A stretch of 64,000 bases of DNA from Adiantum capillus-veneris. Lineage: Eukaryota; Streptophyta; Polypodiopsida; Polypodiales; Pteridaceae. Numbering within the stretch: position 1 is the stretch's first letter; each line of letters begins with the position of its first letter. This document shows positions 44,640 through 58,719 of this stretch, in pieces. Location: the NCBI GenBank assembly GCA_014529385.2, contig CM043963.1, positions 70,650,912 through 70,714,911 of the forward strand, given 5' to 3'. The notes below the pieces were generated by a model. It was not told the origin of the DNA. It searched no databases and saw only the letters and a program-made list of their open reading frames with translations. Both the position numbers and the translations under genes were made by a program.

Positions 44640-45880
44640 ATCGCTTGTAATGGTCCAACCGCCGCGTTGAATTGCTCGCGAGAGATGTGGTTGTTTTTAA
44701 ACAACCATCGCCAAGTATCAAATTTTGTATGTCGCTCCCGATACTTGACCATCTCTCTGGTTGGAGGAAGAGTGATATTTTCCTAAGTTAGCAATAACAA
44801 TACCAAATCATCAACTACAATCTTTATAATCACCGATCAACGTTATAATTCGATTAATCTTACATATTTATCCTTCCAAGCTCCCTTGCCTCCTGAGCCA
44901 TAGTGCGTGGGACTTTGTCTTGCGCAAGCCTCGTGTTGTTTCTATATGATGAGCTGACTCCCACTCCGCGTCTGCCATGTTGCCACCATAGTAACTCCTA
45001 TCTGGATAACTGACCTCGTTGGTTGCTGCGCACCGCACACTGGACTAATTGTTGTTTAGAAATGTCTTTATGTAGCTCTCCAACCATTTTTGTGAAAAAC
45101 GTTAATCGAGGGCGTTTGAAAATTAGCTAACAAAGTGTCCTCAATGTACCGTGCATGATCGGGCATTTGGTCTCTAAACTTTATAAAACAGTTCTTATAC
45201 GTTGAATAATGTATAAGAATTTGTATATGGCGTCGAAATGCTTTGCCCTGTGCTGTGCCAAAATCCACCTCCCCGCCATATTTAACCCTGTAGTAGTACC
45301 CATGCGTGTCTGGCACGGGTACGTCAGTATCCTCTTCCTCTATGTCAGGGGCGGCACGCTGTGAAAGTGGGGACTTGTTCCCCCACCACTACCAAAACAT
45401 GTGAAACCACAAGATCCACTGTCGCTTCGTCTCTCATGACGCTCGTTGTCCTGAGACGAGCGTCAACGCGCACTACCAGAGGAAGTCCGTCGACGATGTT
45501 CTGGCAAAGCAGGAGTGGAATGGAGTGGCGTAGGACCTTGTGATGCCATGGGAGTAGGACTTTGTGATGCAAGGAGAGTAGGACCCTGCGATGCAAGGGG
45601 AGTAGGACCCTACGATGGAATAGGAGTAGGACAATAGGAAGGGAGAGTAGAGGGAGGTGCCGTCGGTGCGAAGCTCTGTAGGTTAGGAGTCTCTCCCTGA
45701 CTTTCCCATGGTGTAGTCTGCAGAAAATACCGTAGGTCGCAAGCTGCTGCGGAGTGTAGCGGCCAAACAAATCCTCCGTCGAACGGAGGTACTGCTCTCG
45801 TAAAGAGATAGCCCACTGTAAGTCAAGATCTACAACTGGTGGAGGAACCTGAGAAGGGTAGGTGTAGGATGGCCATGCCT
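44640..45880 (-). pseudogene. Possible second CACTA gene, decayed
   Basis: Minus-strand coding pieces: an N-terminal segment near 45700-45830 in shifting frames; a repeated P-T-P-x-A-S-Q linker from a roughly 30-bp DNA repeat (45539-45625); an acidic stretch leading to YYYRVKYGGEVDFGTAQG (about 45250-45300) and a downstream helix-rich part; and further left a segment reading MVKYRERHTKFDTWRWLF (about 44700-44755). This resembles the organisation of the TNPA-like or Transposase_24 second gene of CACTA elements, but I see no decisive motif. It runs opposite to the transposase gene. Frames are broken. Confidence 0.35.
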
Positions 45881-46538
45881 ACAAATAACAAAGAAAACCC
45901 TATGACACTCATGGTTTACGGTTAACTACGTAGAAACATTCTTCATTTCTTTTCTTGTTCTCACCGACTCAAGACTCGAGTCCACTGGAGGTGATGTCCA
46001 CCCCGGGTGGGAGCCCACCTGAAATGTGAACCAACCAAAAGAAGAGCCAGGTGGCTGCTCCTCACCAGTTGGTCTCTCGTCTGACATCTACATTACAAAG
46101 AGCAATATAAGATTAAGCTTTCTACCCTACTTACTCATCTATAAATATGTACACAAGTATATTAGCACACAAACATGTAGATACATATACATACTAGTAG
46201 ACTTGTCAACTGCACCTCTTTAGATATCATTGCAGTCTCAGCCGTGGTAAAACCAAAGGTACATTGCGGTAGTCCATGCATGAGTGGATCAATGACTGCA
46301 ACGTCATGATTAAAAAAGGACTATATCCAAGAGAAAGCGTCTAACCTTCGAGTGCTATGCTCTCGTACTTAGTGCCTACATACATGCATAAACAAATGTA
46401 TATGTACACACATATATATGTTATGGTTGTAAATGTAGCCATCATTTTGTGTTGGCTGCACCTAGATTCAACGTCTAAGTGATCAATTGATTGTAACATT
46501 ACAATTCTAATGTAATGCAATAAGTAATTCTATTTCTC

Positions 46539-47860
<1,322 letters not shown>

Positions 47861-48796
47861 TAACATTCTATCCAAACAATCATTTCCAAATGTGCCTAAC
47901 AAATCAATCATTTCCAAACGTGCGTAGCAAAGCAACCATTTCCAAACGTTCTTTACAAAGCAACCATTTCAAACAAGTCGTGCAAAGCAACCATTTCCTA
48001 ATGAACGAGGTATGTTATCTTTTTTTTTTTTGGATTTATGCGCGCGCGCGTGTGTGTGTATGTAGTAGTAGTAGTAGTAGAAAACAAAAGGGAAAGAGGG
48101 GGGATGTGCTTTTGTGTTTATCTCTTTCTTTGTAGCACGGCTGAGCTTCGACTAGGTTGAGCTTCCAAAGATAATGGCAGAATACCCCCTTCGCCAAAAC
48201 TTGGACGAAACCCTCTTCGACACAACTTGGAAAGATTGGAGAAGGAGAGAGTGGGAAGGGGGCGGGGAGGCTTGTTGAAGGAGAGAGAGGGAAGGGAGAG
48301 GGGAGGTGGGGGAGAGGGAGGGGGGAATCTTGGGAGCGATGGGGGAGAGCAAGAACGCAGAGTATGCTGCAAAAACGCGGCATACTCTGCCTTCTTGCCT
48401 ATTTTAGGTGCGAGTTATTACCGTGGATATGGGCGCGAGTATTACCGCTGCCAGTCATTTCAAATGGATACATGCAAATCCGAGGTTGCGCCGAGGGGGG
48501 GGGGGGGTACAAACCACCCCCTCTACCTTTAGCTATACATTATTTCATTTTTTATCCTTTTGAAAATTTTTATGAAGATTTTTAATTTTTTATGGATACT
48601 TTATTTAGTAGTACTTTTGAATTTTATTAATTTCATTTTTTAAATTCTCTTTTAGTTAAAAATTAATTTTAACACTCATTGTCATTTATTCCCTTTGACT
48701 TTAACTATATGTAATTTTTCTAATGGAATTAAGTGTTTTTCTAATTATTTATTTTTTAGGACACATGACTAAATAAACAACATTTCACATGTGCAG

Positions 48797-51539
48797 GACA
48801 TCGACTGGGATGATCGTAGTCCCCCTGGAGGCCGAGAGCGAGATCGTCGGCTCAACGGAAAACTATCTTGTCCTAGTGCAAAGTGTAAAAGGGCAATCCC
48901 TCACTTGAGGTGCATTGCTTTGGAGCACGTGGAGAACGAAGGGCTCTGGCATCCTCGAAAAAGCGCTCGAAGAGATTATAGCGCGACTCACCCATCGCTT
49001 GAGGAGGTGCCCCATTGGTCTGTTTTGGCTGGTGGTGCACCGACGCACAAGGCCGAATGGCAGAGGCAAGAGCGACTAAGCGATTTGGATGCACGCATGG
49101 TGATCCTCCCGTTGGCTCTACATCGGTAGCTCTTATGGCGTCTTCGTCGCACTTTGAGGCAGAGGATGAGCACATGTTCGACATGTGTGATGAGTTACTA
49201 GCTCATGAGCGCGACGTGTGCGAGGAGAATTGTCAGCCCTGCACTAAACGGGCTGTCGAAACGGAGGATAGATTGATGACGAGTGCCCGAACACCTCTTT
49301 ACGACGGTGCACGATACTCGGTGCTCTGAATGAAAAGATTGTGCTTCCTAAAGCACCGTGGATGCTAGCCAAAGAAGAATTAGACAAGGTGAAGGGTACC
49401 ATTGCCTCTATTCGCACACCAACAGGATACATGAGGTTGCTAAAGGGAGCTTTCACAAAAGCGAAGAAGGGTGGAAGCGTTCAATTGTATGGGTTGAAGT
49501 CCCATGATTGGCACAAGATGCTTCAGGTAATCTTCATACTCCCTATTCTATCTATAGTTTGTGTGTATGACTGTCACTCACTTTCCCTTTCCCTGATTTA
49601 CATTGTAGTTCATTCTACCGGTGAGTATGTGTATATGTCGGGACAAGAAAGTCAGGGACGCTATTTTCAAACTAGGAGAGCTAGTAAAGTACACCACAAG
49701 ACTCCACTCAGCTACACCTTTTTTATGTACACAATAATTTCAACTAGCACTTAGTGTATCCTTGTGTCCCTCTCTTGCAGATTTGTGAGCTCCAAGGAAA
49801 TCGAAATAGATATTATCCCTGCTGCTGCTCAAAACACTTGCAACAGAAACTGTGTGTGCCATTGAAGATGCATTTCCTCGATCCGTCCTTCTTAGTCAAA
49901 TTCACCTCTTGGTTCACGTGGTGGAGGAGATAGCTATATGCACGCATGATGGATGTTCTTCTTAGAGAGGTTTTTTAAGACTCTCAAAGAATTTGTGCGG
50001 CTACTGTCTCAACTAGAGGCATGTATGGCCGAAGGGTGGATCGTCCAAGAGGCATTTGTTTACATATCAGAGTATTTGGCACAAGTTGATCCTTCAATGC
50101 CACGCATGGGGTGATGCAAGGATGACTTCACACTTGCCAAGTGGAAAGAGGAAACTACTTAACATGGATATGAATCTATCCCGAGTGGTTGATAACTTTT
50201 TCATTCTCAATGCAAAGATTATGACCAAGTGGGTGGACTTGTGGATAGTGGCAAAGGCAAGGCGTTTGCAAGAGAGGAAAGCATGTAAACAAGCACATGA
50301 AGGAAGGAGGGCACCCCCAGTGCATAGACACCTTGCATGTTTCCCAGATCTCATTAGTGCAGAGTGGATTCATGAGAGAATGACCGAGGCAAAAGAGTGC
50401 GGAGAAGACATCACCAACAAAGAATGGGAGTATACACGAGGCTGCATACCAAAGGTAGAGTACTCATATACCTAAACCATATTGTAACGCTATTTCTTGA
50501 AATTATATTTAATATGTATTTGATAAATTAATATATTTTTCTAGTTTTTAGTGCCTTTCCTGTAACTATATGTGGTCAAAGGGTCGTCACTTTCGTACGC
50601 ACCACATTGACGAGCGTACAACAACCATGGATTGTGCCATCATGGGCAACTTTGACACAGACGGTGATGAAGCCAGATACTGCGGAACTATTGGAAGGAT
50701 ACTAAAGGTTAATTTTAGAACCTTTCATACCTTCATCTTCCAATTCAAGTGGTTTGCAAATGTGTTTAGACGACATGAGAATGGCCTCTACATGGTGGAC
50801 TCTAGTGTGCATCACACAGGGAGGAATGACAATTTAGTTTTACCGCGCAATTGTGAGCAGGTGAGTGATATGTACCTTTTTTATTCTTATTTGCTTACCG
50901 CGTTAGTTATACCAATGTTACTCACTTTGAGCTGCTATTTTATAGGTAATCTATATCCCAGCAATCCACCAACCAAAACTTTGATTCGTAATTGGGTGAA
51001 AGCATGTTACTTGTCGCGCTTTTTGTGCTAGTTAGCAGTTTCAAGTTAGCACATCTTGAAAAAGTTGGGCGTCCGGTAAATTTTTTACAAATAATATCAA
51101 AATTTGTCAGAGGTTGTACATTTGGATTCCTTGTTTCAAGTGCTTTCTATTGATATATCATATGTCATAGATCTTGGAGATGTAGATCAAGTTATTGTAC
51201 TAGTTAGCATATGTCAAAATTGTGCTAGTTAGCATTGTCCGGGACATGAAAAAGCATGACAGGTTAACATGCTGTCACCCAATTCCCGTAACACCTTGAG
51301 GGAGAACCATTTTTTCCACTAATGAAGTGGAGACTATCTTCGACCCTCTTCCACCTTCGACTTTGGATGAGGTGGAAACAGAGGAGAGGGAGGTCGATGA
51401 ATCAAGTCCGGCGACAGCAAGTCTTAGTGAGGATGATTGTCATGATGATGAAGATGATGAGATGGAGGATGACGAACTCAAAGATGATGAAGGCAATGCA
51501 TCCACGAACGACAATTCCGTTTCTCTCCTATTGATTTAG
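48797..51539 (+). pseudogene. CACTA transposase gene (TNP2-like), catalytic core missing
   Basis: Plus-strand exons show, in order: a Transpos_assoc-like zinc segment (KLSCPSAKCKRAIPHLRC near 48860); an N-terminal piece ending ARTPLYDGARYSVL (about 49285-49327); then directly the start of the DUF4218 region (GYMRLLKGAFTKAKKGG, YGLKSHDWHKMLQ, 49425-49526). An intron of about 81 bp follows, then FILPVSMCICRDKKVRDAIF from 49608. More DUF4218 follows, with SQIHLLVHVVEEI and WMFFLERFFKTLKEFVRLL (about 49890-50010) after a frameshift. The DUF4216 part has GRHFRTHHIDERTTTMDC and ARYCGTIGRIL, with an intron at about 50861-50945. An acidic tail ends at 51539. The central Transposase_21 region expected between SVL and GYMR is absent. 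Not functional. Confidence 0.8.
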
Positions 51540-51778
51540 GAGCCATGGGCTTAGAATTGGATGATGCTTCATGTAGAGATCTTTTGGAAGATGATTCATA
51601 AACATTTTGTAGTTATGAAGTTTTTTGGTCGTATAATCCATTCATCTCTCTCTCCCTCCTCTTCCTCTCTTTAAATTTGAGAATATGCTCAATTATGTTA
51701 ATCAATTGACAATGATTATTTTAGTTGTAACCAAGTGTAATCTTATATCCCCCGCCTCCTTCTTCCCCCCCCTCCCCC

Positions 51779-51829
<51 letters not shown>

Positions 51830-52158
51830 TTTTAAATTTGAAAATTATATACAATATTCTTTAATTTTTATTGAGAGGAGGGAAATACCAAAAATTGAAG
51901 GGGGGAGGGGGCGGGGGAGAGAGAGGAGGGGTTAAGCCAGAATTTGAAAGTTTAGGCACTAAATTTGAATGTCGGATATAACAACGATAATATGCACGGT
52001 AATAACAACGATAATAACAGCGAAAACAGTCGTGGTAATATTTTAAACACAAAAAAAAATCCTGCCCTCCTCTCTCTTGTTTTTCTAATTGAAATTACAC
52101 CTTCTCTCTATAAAACGCGATAAAACAGTGCGGTAAACACTTGGAGATTTTCATAGTG
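51540..52158. other. CACTA right subterminal region
   Basis: No gene. It holds a CT microsatellite (51781-51826), purine-rich GGGGGAG stretches, and repeated CGGTAATA/CGATAATA motifs (51975-52040) leading to the inverted end. Confidence 0.7.
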
Positions 52159-52211
52159 TTAGTAGGAAAATTACTCTATTATAAACATCCTATACTCTCT
52201 AGCTTAGGTTA

Positions 52212-52235
52212 TCGATCCCCGGCAAAGGCGCCCAA
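52212..52235 (-). other. Primer-binding site of the outer element, tRNA-Asp type
   Basis: The minus strand reads TTGGGCGCCTTTGCCGGGGA immediately inside the 5' LTR. It differs from the plant tRNA-Asp complement by one inserted G and one substitution. It fixes the minus orientation. Confidence 0.75.
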
Positions 52236-53209
52236 TGTTGGGGACAATCATAGCATAATCTAATAGACCCAAGACCAACAAAATTATCAATCCTAAAATC
52301 GACAATCCAGCTAGGGCATGGAAGCACGAGCATCGGATGTATCGAATGAGAGGATTCATGAGTATGATCATCCAATGCAATAGAGATTAGCCATGAATCA
52401 CTAACTCTAATCACATTATCAACCAAACATCTCCTACACACATTAAGTCCACCGAAGTCCGACTTACCATAGACTAGAAACCCAAAGCACACTAATGATA
52501 AGCACACACTAATTGCATTGATGGTGGCCTCTCCAATCACCACATGCCAATCAGGGCACTTCATAAAAAGCTACACACACAAGGTGAATGGTGCTAGAGT
52601 TTCATAAAACCTATCCACACACAAGCAGACAATAGGGCACACACACTAATTACAAGATTAAGAACCAATTTAATCAACCTAATTAGTGATGTTAAATATT
52701 GCAAATCGAATGCTCATAGAAGGATACCAGTGGTTAATAAGTGAGAAGTCATCACACATACTCAAATCTAAAATAATGAGAAAGGTGAAACTACTTCATG
52801 ACATAATGGAATAGAAGAATTGGGACTAATGAAAAAGTAGAGATTAAATTAAGAATGCTTCTCTAATTACAGTGGATTAGCACAAGTCTCTTAAGCATGA
52901 GCATTAAGCTCAAGGCTAGGCCATCCATAGAGTGAACACTCAAGAGAGAGAGAGTTTTCAAAAGTGGATCCTCAAGAGTGGATACTCAAGAATGAAGCCT
53001 CCTTGCATAAAGGATTCCTTATAAAGGCTTTCACCACAATCCCTTCTACTATGGGTTTAAGTTTGAGTCCTCTATCTAGCATATACAACTTTGGAACTCC
53101 CATTGAGCCCAAGATCTTATACAAAGTGAGTAGGAAATATTATTCACATTTATAGCATATCTTCCGCTTAATGCATGATAAGTGTAGCATGTGTTAGCCG
53201 CTGCTAACA
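52236..53209 (-). repeat. 5' LTR of the non-coding element (974 bp)
   Basis: It runs TGTTGGGGAC to GCTGCTAACA on the plus strand and is collinear with 27988-28939, with a 22-bp segment missing from the other copy. Confidence 0.9.
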
Positions 53210-54670
53210 TCACCTTTCAATAATGGTTAGAATGGCCAAGTGGTGGATCTAGTGTCCACCTATCTCACACACTTTGTTTAAAATTGTAAGGTGGTGGATC
53301 TAAGAGAAACCCACCATTACACCCACCTGCCAAGGCTTGGTTAGAATGGATAAGTGGTAATTATTGGATGAACCCAACTTCAAATCTTGGTTGGAATGGC
53401 TAAGTGGTGGATCTCGAGTTTGCCTATCCCACACTCTTTGTTTAAAATTTAAAGGTGGTGGATCTAGGAGACATCAAACATTGCATCCACCTTTCAATAC
53501 TTGGTTAGAATGGCCAAGTGGTGGATCTTGGATCACCCACCTCAAAAACTTAGTTAGATCTAAGGCCGACCTTTCACACAAACTTTGTTTAAAATTGAAA
53601 GTTGATGAATTTAGGAGACAACAACCATTGTATCCCCCTTTCAAAAAATGGTTAGAATGGCCAAGTGTTGAATCTTGGATGCACTCACTTTCTAGGACTT
53701 TCTTAGAATGGCCAAGTGGTGGATCCAAGACCTAGCTTTCTCACACACTTTATTTGAAATTACAAGGTGGTGGATCTAGGAGACACCATCAATTGCATCC
53801 ACATTTCAAGCCTTCATTAGAATGGTCAAGTAGCTAGAACGGCCAAGTGGTGGATCTAAGATCTACTTATCTCACAAAATTTGTTTAAAATTCCAATTGA
53901 TAGGATGGCCAAGTGTAGAATACACCTAGCTTCATGACATGGGTAGAATGCATCCAACTTCACAACATGGATAGAATGGCCAATTGATGGATCTTGGATG
54001 CACCCAACTTCAAGATATGTGTAGAATGGCCAAGTGGTGGATCTTGGATGCATCCACCTACCAATACTTGGTTAGAATGACCAAGTGGTGGATCTTGGAT
54101 GCACCCACCTCCCAAGACTTGATAAGAATGGGTAAGTGGTTGTCAGATGGCCAAGTGCTAGGTCTTGGATTCACCTATTCCACATACTTTGTTTATAATT
54201 TTAAGGTGGTGGATCTAGGAGACATCAACTATTACATTCACCTTTCAGGACTTTGTTACAATAGCCAAGTGGTGGATCTTGGAGTGTCCACCTTAATAAC
54301 TTGGTTAGAATGGCCATGTAGTGGATCTATGGTTTACCTATCCCACATAATTTTTTTAAAATTGAATGATGCTTGATGTAGGACAAACCAACCATTGCAT
54401 CCACATTGTGATACTTGGTGCGAATGACCATGTGGTGGATTTTGGATGCAACCACCTTCGAGACTTGGCTAGAATGGCTCGGTAGTGGATCCAAGGTCTA
54501 ACTATACCACATACTTCATTTAAAATTGAAAGCTAGAGGATTTAGGAGACACCAACCATTGCAACCACGTTTCAAAACTTGGCTAAAATGACCAAGTGTT
54601 GGATCTTGGATGCACTCACCTTCCAAGACTTGGTTAGAATGGGTCAGTGGTGGATTTAAAGTCTACCTAT
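53210..54670. repeat. Satellite array, right block
   Basis: Same family as 27406-27987: GGTTAGAATGGCCAAGTGGT units about 51 or 110 bp apart, well diverged, about 20 units. It ends where the TGATAGCC repeat begins. Confidence 0.87.
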
Positions 54671-55708
54671 TGATAGCCGTTTTTTGGCTTTTCAAAATTT
54701 CCGTAGTAAGCTACCTCACCCTACCAAAATCACTTAAACACTATGGCTATCCTCACTCTTTCACTGTACATAGGCATGTGTGAGTTATGAGACTTTTCCC
54801 CTATCTCCTTAAAACCCTCAGCTAACTAGTCATTGGACTAGTTGAGACAAAAAATAAATAAAAACAAAAAATAAAAATATATTAATGTCCATTTGTGTGT
54901 AGATATTTCATTGTATAAGAGCCTAAATATAGAATTTTTTTATTATAATTCTTTTGATATTTTTAAAATATTTTTATCTAAGTGTGTTATTTATCTAAGT
55001 TATTTATATTGACTCACTATTACCATAATGTTTCTTACCATTTTTCATACTCTTTATTCCATATAGAAATATTTTCATCCAAACCTCTCTAAATTTTCAT
55101 GTGAATCCACTCCAAGAAAAAATCACAAAATACCTTTTATCCAGTCATTCTCTTTTATTAAATTGTCAATTTTTTAAATTCCTTTTTTCATACTTCTTGT
55201 AAATAGTTTTAAATCAATAAAACAAATATGGATCCCGTCATTTGATTCCTTATATTTTCATAAATTTATTTTTTACATTTTATATTTATATACAGCTGAC
55301 ACTACTCTAAGATTCCATGAATTGTTTATATAGTAACCTGTTTTTTTCTCCATCATATCCATATATCATGAATAATCATAATCCATGTATGTTTTCAAAC
55401 CCTCAAAAATCTAGTAGGTCATGCTCTCATGCAAGGAGGGATTCACTCTTGGACAAAAGAGGGACCACTAAAGACTTTTGTAGGAGAAAAAACAAGCATT
55501 TTCGTGGGATTTTTGGCGTCCACCTCCACTCCAAATTTGTGGTGGTGACCAAAATCCAAAATTTGTCTCACAAACTGAATAATCACCTCACAATTTTTTA
55601 TAATTTTTGAAGGTGTCATCGGTGAGATATGATTTTTGTGGTGAACCCTAGACAACCCACTTTTTCTCACAAGTCAGCCTAGTCTTCTCTCACCTTCCTT
55701 CACACTTC

Positions 55709-55739
<31 letters not shown>

Positions 55740-55905
55740 CCATTTCTCACTATCTGTTCCTTAAACCTGAACCTTCCATGGTTTCTCTCACACTCTTCAC
55801 CATTAACCTCCCCTCTCACCTTCATAGCTCTCATATGAACTCTACATGTACATATACCATCTCTATGCCTCTCTCTATTACTTCTAAATTACAATTCCTT
55901 CTTAT
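54671..55905 (+). repeat. Dispersed LTR-like repeat, copy 2
   Basis: This matches 550-1785. It begins TGATAGCCG directly at the satellite edge and loses similarity near 55905, inside the sequence that corresponds to the LTR interior. It carries a CA microsatellite at 55711-55735. No second border with the satellite is seen, so it is a truncated or rearranged copy. Confidence 0.75.
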
Positions 55906-58302
55906 CTTTTCTCTATATACATAAAAATGAGCATGTAAAACTATGATTAATGTAATGGAATTGACCTATGAACTTTGAAAATAGAGGAATTAAGAAAATT
56001 AGAGTGAGCATTTTCATGAGACTACTTTGAGAACATAGAGGGTGAACTTAATTAGCAGTAACAACATAACCATATATTTAATTAACTTGGCATGAACAAT
56101 ACTTTTGCAAGAGAGAGTGTTAGAGAACTTGACAGTAGTTGAGGACTGGATTTATGTGGAGCCGGTCCTCCCTACAATAGGCTTTTGTAGTATAGATTCT
56201 CCCATAAAGAGAGACTTGGTACAATACAATGTTTGTGTTCCTTGTGACGTAGGTGATGCAATGAAAATGGAAAGCTTCATGCATCACGAGCATAACATAA
56301 TCTTGTAAAAGCATTAACCATCCCCGGCCTCAATCACAAGGTCTCAAACACCTTCAAAGGTGGAGAGAGCTAGCGGGGAATGAGAGTAGGGAAGAGGAAG
56401 AAGAAACATTCACAGGAGAAAGAAATAGTTCCTCACTTATCACATCACTCTTCTTGCTTAGCATATCATAAGAGCATAGTAATGAAGATGGAGAAGATGG
56501 CAAGATTAAGCATTGAAACATGGCTCTTGGTTGGATTTGCATTCCATAGCCAAGAGTGTTGGTGTAGGCCCTCAACTTTTCAAAAAGCTTGGAGAAGGAG
56601 ATGGAGCTCATGCACTTTGCACCTCACACAATGAGTGTGTGCGCGCACGCGCGTCGCGTGGGAGAGTATACCCCCCAAGCTAGCCCCTAGCTTCCTTGAT
56701 CGACCCCCCCCCCCCCCTTTTAGCTCATGCTGGAAGTTGATTGGACCCCTTCAAGCCTAGCCAATCACATACAGAGTGCATATCAAGCAACCATGCTAGC
56801 CTTGGAACAAGTGTCCCCCTTTTCCCTTAAAAAGAAAGGACTTGATAAATGCGTAAACAATTAATTAAATTAGCTAAATTATCATTGGACCCCTTGAGAG
56901 GCCAACCAATAGGACTTGTGTGAGGGTATGTGTGTTCTCTCTCATGTCCCTACAATAAGGACTCGCCCCCTCATGAGTAGGGATATTTGTTGACTTTTGG
57001 AACACCTTAGCCTGTCAAACACCTTAGTCATGGAAAGCCTCAAGCACCTTAATCATAAAGCACCTCAAGAACCTTAGTCAGCAATCACGACAAGCACCTG
57101 AAGTACCTTAGTCAACAAGCATCACAAGCACCTCAAGCTTGGCCCGGGTTCCCACCTCAAGAACAACCCTAGCTTACCTAAGGTCAAAGGACTTTTAGCA
57201 CTAACCTTTGGAGGTCTTTAATAAAGCGAACCCTAAGGTCTTTAAACTCCATTAGCTAGCCTTGTTCTTTGACAGACCATCTCTCATTTGGATCCCTTTA
57301 ACCTTGGCCCCGTGTTGAGATAGATCCATAAGCACATGTCTATATTCTAACCCTTGTTCTCATTTATTCTTCCACATTAAATGATCAGTTTAATATAAGA
57401 AAATCATTTGGGTTGGTTAGATATTAGATTTTATGACATTACCTCTCTCTTGGAATCATAGTCGTCCTCGACTATAAAGTAGAAGAGATAAAGCCTTAGT
57501 TATTAGTCGATGTTTCTTAGTGGATAGAGGATCCCTTTTTACCCTATGACATCATTCCAAGTTGGATGACTAATCCATTTGGGGCTTAAGAGACTTAGAT
57601 TCCGCAAGCATGTCTGATCTTTAGTCCATATCATAGTTCCACAGCAGAGTGACAATTTCTACTTAATGTTTGAGAGACGTCGTCAACACAAACATGATTC
57701 TAAGCAGGCATACTACTTAAATTTATGCACAAGAAAAAGAGAATTAGTCTTATAAGACAAAAATGTTGATCATTTAAAGGAAACATTTACATTTTCTTAC
57801 TCTAATGTAGCATTGACAAAGTTCATACTATCTCAAGTTGTATTCCTTGCATCCATCTAGCATCTTCAAAAGGATAATTTTTGAACTTAATAAGATACCG
57901 TCAGGGATAACATTACCATGTCGTAGTACCTCCTCACCTTGTTTTTGGTTATTGTTGGTGCATATTTCACTCCATGTAACTTTGAACGAAAAGAAGAGAT
58001 AGATTGCATTGCCCGAAGAAGCTTTCTGAAACTAAGAGCGCCTTTCTATATGGCCGTCAAAACCGCTTTTTTGATGGTTGGCATGTCGACTTGGATAGCG
58101 CTCTGAAATGAACATCGCAACCCCATATCGCTCATTTTCACCGGCTAGAACCAGTATATAAAACAAGCTGGTAGCCAATTGCTTTCCGTGTGTGCATTGT
58201 ATTCAATTCGAAAAGGTGGGATTCAATAGGCAATCTACGGTTTCGGAGGCGAGAGACACTTCTGGAGGGTGGTTCAACCACCCCCCAAACTAGCAATAGT
58301 TC
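55906..58302. other. Intergenic, no gene supported
   Basis: Several short frames lack any context. Notable are a C run (56706-56718), a CGCGCACGCGCG block (56641-56655), and a set of imperfect CAAGCACCTTAGTCA repeats (57000-57145). No element borders were identified. Confidence 0.6.
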
Positions 58303-58590
58303 TCATCTCGACGACAACACGTTAAGCAAGCCTATGAGTTTGCCTTTTTTATTTAGGGGCACTGTCAAAGGCTCTTTTGGAGGGTCTACAGGAAGGCCCT
58401 CTACGTCAACCTTGATCTTTTGATTAATTTCCAAGATACTCAAATAACATTCTTTTACAGTAAGCCGTGTGGGGCCAAAAAGGCATGTATATACTTTCAT
58501 TTCCCTATATGGAAGGCCAACTAAAAGCGCCGTTGTATAGGCTAGTGTAGGTGGAGGTCCCTCCGCACTATCTGACACGGGCATTTTCAA
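58303..58590 (-). CDS. Small ATG-initiated frame, unknown (95 aa)
   Basis: ATG at 58590, stop at 58303. The product has YTCLFGPTRLTVKECYLSIL, INQKIKVDVEGLPVDPP and a KKGKLIGLL end. It has no membrane span or motif I recognise and lies 130 bp beyond the 3' end of the membrane-protein gene on the same strand. It could be chance, a fragment of an inserted element, or a small gene. Confidence 0.25.
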   Translation of the reverse strand: MKMPVSDSAEGPPPTLAYTTALLVGLPYREMKVYTCLFGPTRLTVKECYLSILEINQKIKVDVEGLPVDPPKEPLTVPLNKKGKLIGLLNVLSSR

Positions 58591-58719
58591 ATGGGATCAA
58601 CGGTTGGGATAATTTGGGTTAAGGCCCTCGTCAAAGTGAAGAAGCTCTGTGTAAATAAGACAGATCTTCCTTCACTTGCTTTACCATAATGGAATATTTT
58701 TCCTAATGATTTGGATTCT

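Noticed and set aside
51322-51534. Met/Arg-rich plus-strand frame
   Set aside because: It is the +1 shadow of the acidic transposase tail in the neighbouring frame.
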